Positions 4,909 through 7,420 of a DNA stretch of 7,420 bases are shown here, in pieces; the stretch's first letter is position 1, and every line of letters starts with the position of its first letter. The stretch is from Sulfurovum sp. (GTDB lineage Bacteria > Campylobacterota > Campylobacteria > Campylobacterales > Sulfurovaceae), in NCBI GenBank assembly GCA_015493425.1, contig WGDG01000277.1, positions 1-7,420 of the forward strand, written 5' to 3'. The notes beneath the pieces were generated by a model. It was not told where the DNA came from. It ran no database searches and was given only the letters and a program-made list of their open reading frames with translations. Made by a program: the position numbers and the translations under genes.

Positions 4909-7233
4909 TTAGAAAAGGAGATAATATACAGGCGACATACCAAATGTTTTTGGTGCAAAGAGAATACTTAATCCGTCTCTTAAGTCAGCAGTATTGGAAG
5001 AGTACTGAAGCCCCTGCTTACTGTCTTTTTGAATACCAACGCTCGCTGAAGCACCATTGTCTATATTTGTATCTCCAAAGTTTACATCGGCATACTGCAT
5101 CAGGATTTTATTGCTTCCTTCGTAAAGGATGACTTCAAATGTTCCGCCGTCTGAACCGCCAAAGTGTATAACATCATTCCATTGGACTATCAGTCTTCGG
5201 TTAGGTGCAGTCCCTTTAACTTCCCAATAAACATCGCCACCGCCGGAAGGATTAAGATCGTCCCAGAATACGGCAATCATATCAGGGAAAGCACTGTTTG
5301 GAATGGCTCCATTTGAATAGGAAGTTGAATTACTGGTAAAAGAAAGGGTTCCGTTTGAATTCACATTGACACTGTTATACGTATTTTTGTAGAACGTAAA
5401 ATCAAATGGGAATGCTATATTTGCAGAGGCATCATCTCCCAACGAAAGATTGGTACCAGTTGCACTGATATCTTCAAAAGCATAGGCTGCTGTGTCGCTT
5501 ATCGTATACTCAGGCGGTGTTGGAATAAATTTTTCCACACCACATGCTGTCCATACGGCAGCAACGGTTTGGGTGTTGTAGCCCAAATCTTCCGCAGCCT
5601 GAATCCAGTCTTCTCTTGCCGCAGCATAATCTGTAGTGGAAGTGTGATAGACATAGTTCGCTCTCAGGGCTACTGCGGCCGCCTGGGGAATGCCTATTCC
5701 TGTAATATTGTAATCGTGTCCGTCATTGCTGCCGGCACCACCTTCTGCCAAAAGGTAAAAAGCAAAGTTGGCAACACCGCTGTTGGTATGCACTCCGCCA
5801 TTGTCACCCGTACCCGTATACCAGTTGGTACCCATGTAATAGGAGGGCTGATTATAACGTTGCGGATCTTTCATGTCTCTCAATGCCGTACTGCTTACCC
5901 AGCAGTCTTCTCCCATGAGCCAGTCCGACTCTCCTGCAACAGCATCGGGGTAAGCCGATGTTCCGTCACTTTGCACATGGAATTCCACTGTTGTACCGAG
6001 AATATCGGAATAGGCTTCATTGAGGGCGCCGGATTCATTCTGGTATTCAAGGTTGGATGTGTATTGTGTAATAGCATGCCCGTATTCATGGGCTGAAACA
6101 TCCAGAACCGTCAGTGGGTTTGATGTTGACCCGTCACCGTCACCAAAATTGAATTTATTGCCATCCCAGTAGGCATTGACATAGTTGTCGCCAACATGGA
6201 CATCTGCTTCGGCAAATGCCCCATTGTCGTCAAAACTGTCTCTATTTAAAATGGTTGAGACATAATTTTGTGTTGCCTCCATGTTATTTGCACAGGAAAC
6301 TGCGGCAGGATCGGCACTACCCCAGGCAGAAGATGCCTGCTGTTCCCAGTCACCGGCATCTGTATCGTAGACGCCCCATTTGTTGGTGAAGCTGTAGAGA
6401 AAATAGTTATTGCTGGCTGATGCATCCTCTTTAAAGCCGGCAATGGTTACATTACTGCCATCCTCACCGCTCAGACGGTTCCCTGTAACATTTGCCGCTG
6501 CTCCGTTTGCCTGGGAAGGTGCGGCATATTTGATACTGTTGTAGCTGTTGAGGAGTTTGCCGGTCTTTGCATCAACATAGTAGAATACATTTCCGGGTTC
6601 ACTGCCGTCATATTCAATCGTATAGAACCATGCAAGTTTTTTATCGTAGATAACCAGTGAGGGCTGTTTCCCTACATGCATATTGCTTTTTCCGCTTTGC
6701 TCCGAAAGTCCGATCTCAAGTGCTTTTTTGGCTGATATTTTAGGGGTTACATCAATATTCAGATCAGGCTGATACTTTCCATTGACCATATAGACGGTAT
6801 TTTTGTTATTGATATGGATAATCACTTCTGCACCGACTACAGGGATGTTCTTATATTTTTGTACGGTACGGATGTGGGTAAACCCAAGCGGATCTTTCTG
6901 CTCTTTGCGGATAGTGGCAAAAGAAGAAGCATTCGCAGCCTGTGTTTTGGCAATAGGTGCAGAGAGTGCATAGTCCAAACCGTTGTTGAAGATTTCCTGA
7001 GCCAGGCTTGTTGCAGTGAATGCAGCATCACCAACTACTTTTTTATTGAGATGCCGTTGGGAAATCTTTTTCAAGTTTACATTTCGTTCCAGGTCTACCT
7101 TTTTGACGGCAAAACTTTGCATCTTTTTGGATGTGTCCGGAGCACGGAATGCATTTAACTGTGCCGGTACAATTGCAAGCTGCAATGCAACCGTAGACAG
7201 AACAAGTGTTGAGATATTTCTGTTTTTCTTCAT
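4909..7233 (-). CDS. Secreted M4 (thermolysin-family) zinc metalloprotease precursor with C-terminal beta-rich domain
   Basis: This 774-residue preproprotein is predicted to be exported and to degrade extracellular protein or peptides. Residues 1-28 form a Sec signal peptide (basic start, hydrophobic core, cleavage near QLNA) without a lipobox Cys. Residues of about 40-220 are an FTP-like then PepSY-like inhibitory propeptide (LGFTHIRTVQKYKNIPVVGAE; FYYVDAKTGKLLNS). The catalytic domain (about 245-570) has zinc ligands H382 and H386 with general base E383 in HEYGH, third ligand E406 in GALNEAYSD, Y397 in YQNES, and H482 in GGVHTNSG. D378 and E417 match thermolysin calcium ligands. Residues of about 575-761 are a separate beta-rich domain (YAFEDIS, PFDFTFYKNTYN, VNSNGTLSF, AVFWDDLNPS, FEVILYEGSN) like the nidogen-like domains appended to other secreted bacterial peptidases. 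A short hydrophobic tail (GMSPVYYLLF) ends the protein. The start is ATG 7233, 7 nt after GAGGG. The gene is monocistronic, with its own promoter. How the protein crosses the outer membrane is not visible. Confidence 0.93.
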   Translation of the reverse strand: MKKNRNISTLVLSTVALQLAIVPAQLNAFRAPDTSKKMQSFAVKKVDLERNVNLKKISQRHLNKKVVGDAAFTATSLAQEIFNNGLDYALSAPIAKTQAANASSFATIRKEQKDPLGFTHIRTVQKYKNIPVVGAEVIIHINNKNTVYMVNGKYQPDLNIDVTPKISAKKALEIGLSEQSGKSNMHVGKQPSLVIYDKKLAWFYTIEYDGSEPGNVFYYVDAKTGKLLNSYNSIKYAAPSQANGAAANVTGNRLSGEDGSNVTIAGFKEDASASNNYFLYSFTNKWGVYDTDAGDWEQQASSAWGSADPAAVSCANNMEATQNYVSTILNRDSFDDNGAFAEADVHVGDNYVNAYWDGNKFNFGDGDGSTSNPLTVLDVSAHEYGHAITQYTSNLEYQNESGALNEAYSDILGTTVEFHVQSDGTSAYPDAVAGESDWLMGEDCWVSSTALRDMKDPQRYNQPSYYMGTNWYTGTGDNGGVHTNSGVANFAFYLLAEGGAGSNDGHDYNITGIGIPQAAAVALRANYVYHTSTTDYAAAREDWIQAAEDLGYNTQTVAAVWTACGVEKFIPTPPEYTISDTAAYAFEDISATGTNLSLGDDASANIAFPFDFTFYKNTYNSVNVNSNGTLSFTSNSTSYSNGAIPNSAFPDMIAVFWDDLNPSGGGDVYWEVKGTAPNRRLIVQWNDVIHFGGSDGGTFEVILYEGSNKILMQYADVNFGDTNIDNGASASVGIQKDSKQGLQYSSNTADLRDGLSILFAPKTFGMSPVYYLLF

Positions 7234-7240
7234 GTTTTTT

Positions 7241-7245
7241 CCCTC
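7241..7245 (-). promoter_or_regulatory. Ribosome binding site of the M4 protease gene
   Basis: GAGGG on the - strand is separated from the ATG at 7233-7231 by 7 nt (AAAAAAC). It supports this start, which also gives a complete signal peptide. Confidence 0.7.
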
Positions 7246-7265
7246 AAATTTTTTTCAGTACATTG

Positions 7266-7274
7266 ATTATAACA
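7266..7274 (-). promoter_or_regulatory. Extended -10 promoter for the M4 protease gene
   Basis: On the - strand the sequence reads TGTTATAAT, a perfect TATAAT with an extended TG. Upstream it is preceded by T-rich tracts instead of a -35 box, as is usual for housekeeping promoters in Campylobacterota. Transcription would begin near 7259, giving a leader of about 26 nt that carries the GAGGG site. The whole spacer (7234-7360) is very AT-rich and shows no other gene. Confidence 0.7.
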
Positions 7275-7360
7275 TAAAAAAATTATATTAAATGAAAAAA
7301 TTAAAATAAGTAAGAAAAATAATTAAAAATTGATTTAAATGTTATTTTTAGGAGATAATC

Positions 7361-7420
7361 TTAAAACAGACTATCCTTGGGACGGTCTATTTTTTCAATC
7401 AGATCTTTATAGTGTTCAAC
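7361..7420 (-). CDS. C-terminal end of an unidentified gene, truncated by the window edge
   Basis: On the - strand, the only frame open to the window edge gives 19 residues ending EKIDRPKDSLF and a TAA at 7363-7361. The other two - strand frames hit stop codons within a few codons. The peptide is hydrophilic and has a plausible protein C-terminus, and base composition turns sharply AT-rich just past this stop, as expected at a gene end. Nineteen codons cannot identify a family. If real, the gene lies upstream of the protease in the same orientation. Confidence 0.5.
   Translation of the reverse strand, partial: VEHYKDLIEKIDRPKDSLF
7368..7388. terminator. Weak hairpin at the end of the right-edge gene
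   Basis: AGACTATCC (7368-7376) and GGACGGTCT (7380-7388) pair with one mismatch and one G-U around a 3-nt loop. On the - strand it is followed by GTTTTAA, which includes the stop codon of the truncated gene. On the + strand it is followed by ATTTTTTC, a better U-tract, but no + strand gene lies upstream. It may be a terminator placed inside the last codons of the right-edge gene or a chance fold. Confidence 0.25.

Noticed and set aside
4851..5132. + strand open frame starting in the spacer after the protease gene
   Set aside because: Most of it is antisense to the protease beta domain, it begins inside the stem-loop region, and it has no ribosome binding site.
5569..6096. 175-codon + strand open frame opposite the protease catalytic domain
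   Set aside because: The - strand carries the HEYGH and NEAYSD active-site motifs; the + strand product is Cys/Val-rich without domain signatures.
4916..7359. Direct 10-base repeat AGGAGATAAT at 4916-4925 and 7350-7359, roughly flanking the protease gene; considered as a mobile-element target duplication or as ribosome binding sites for + strand genes
   Set aside because: Ten-base matches are expected by chance many times in a window this size, the flanks do not extend the match, no transposase or terminal inverted repeats are present, and no start codon with an open frame follows either copy.

Overview
The window reads as ordinary chromosome of a Campylobacterota (epsilonproteobacterial) bacterium, most likely a Sulfurovum- or Sulfurimonas-like organism. 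This placement is an inference. It rests on the style of the RsmD and UvrD-like proteins and on promoters with a strong extended -10 (TGnTATAAT type) but no recognisable -35. No taxonomic marker such as rRNA is present. I see no tRNA or rRNA gene, CRISPR array, transposase, integrase or prophage gene.

Left part (1-2349, all + strand). The window opens inside the 3' end of an NlpC/P60 (C40) cell-wall peptidase. It is followed 22 bp later by rsmD, a 16S rRNA guanine-N2 methyltransferase. A hairpin directly after the rsmD stop doubles as the upstream edge of a strong promoter. That promoter drives a two-gene unit: a NYN-LOTUS protein (predicted nuclease plus RNA-binding domain) and a guanine deaminase (guaD). 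Their stop and start codons overlap by one base.

Middle part (2359-4761, - strand). A UvrD/Rep/PcrA-type superfamily 1 helicase converges on guaD with only 9 bp between the two stop codons. It is preceded by a small unrecognised protein of 112 residues whose TAA is immediately followed, in the same frame, by the helicase GTG start. The pair has one clear promoter upstream of the small gene. The helicase carries a QLGLF pentapeptide in a loop-like insertion, which resembles a beta sliding clamp-binding motif.

Right part (4909-7420, - strand). A secreted thermolysin-family (M4) metalloprotease precursor has a signal peptide, FTP-like and PepSY-like propeptide, complete catalytic residues and a C-terminal beta-rich extracellular domain. 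It sits between two AT-rich spacers, with its own promoter and ribosome binding site upstream and a hairpin downstream. The last 60 bases hold what looks like the C-terminal end of another - strand gene that runs out of the window.

The genes fall into small independent units: cell wall and ribosome maturation, nucleic-acid and purine handling, DNA repair, and secreted proteolysis. I do not see a clear undescribed multi-gene system. The most distinctive points are the NYN-LOTUS/guanine deaminase coupling, the in-frame TAA-GTG junction before the helicase, the clamp-motif-like peptide, and the hairpin overlapping the -35 region of the NYN promoter.
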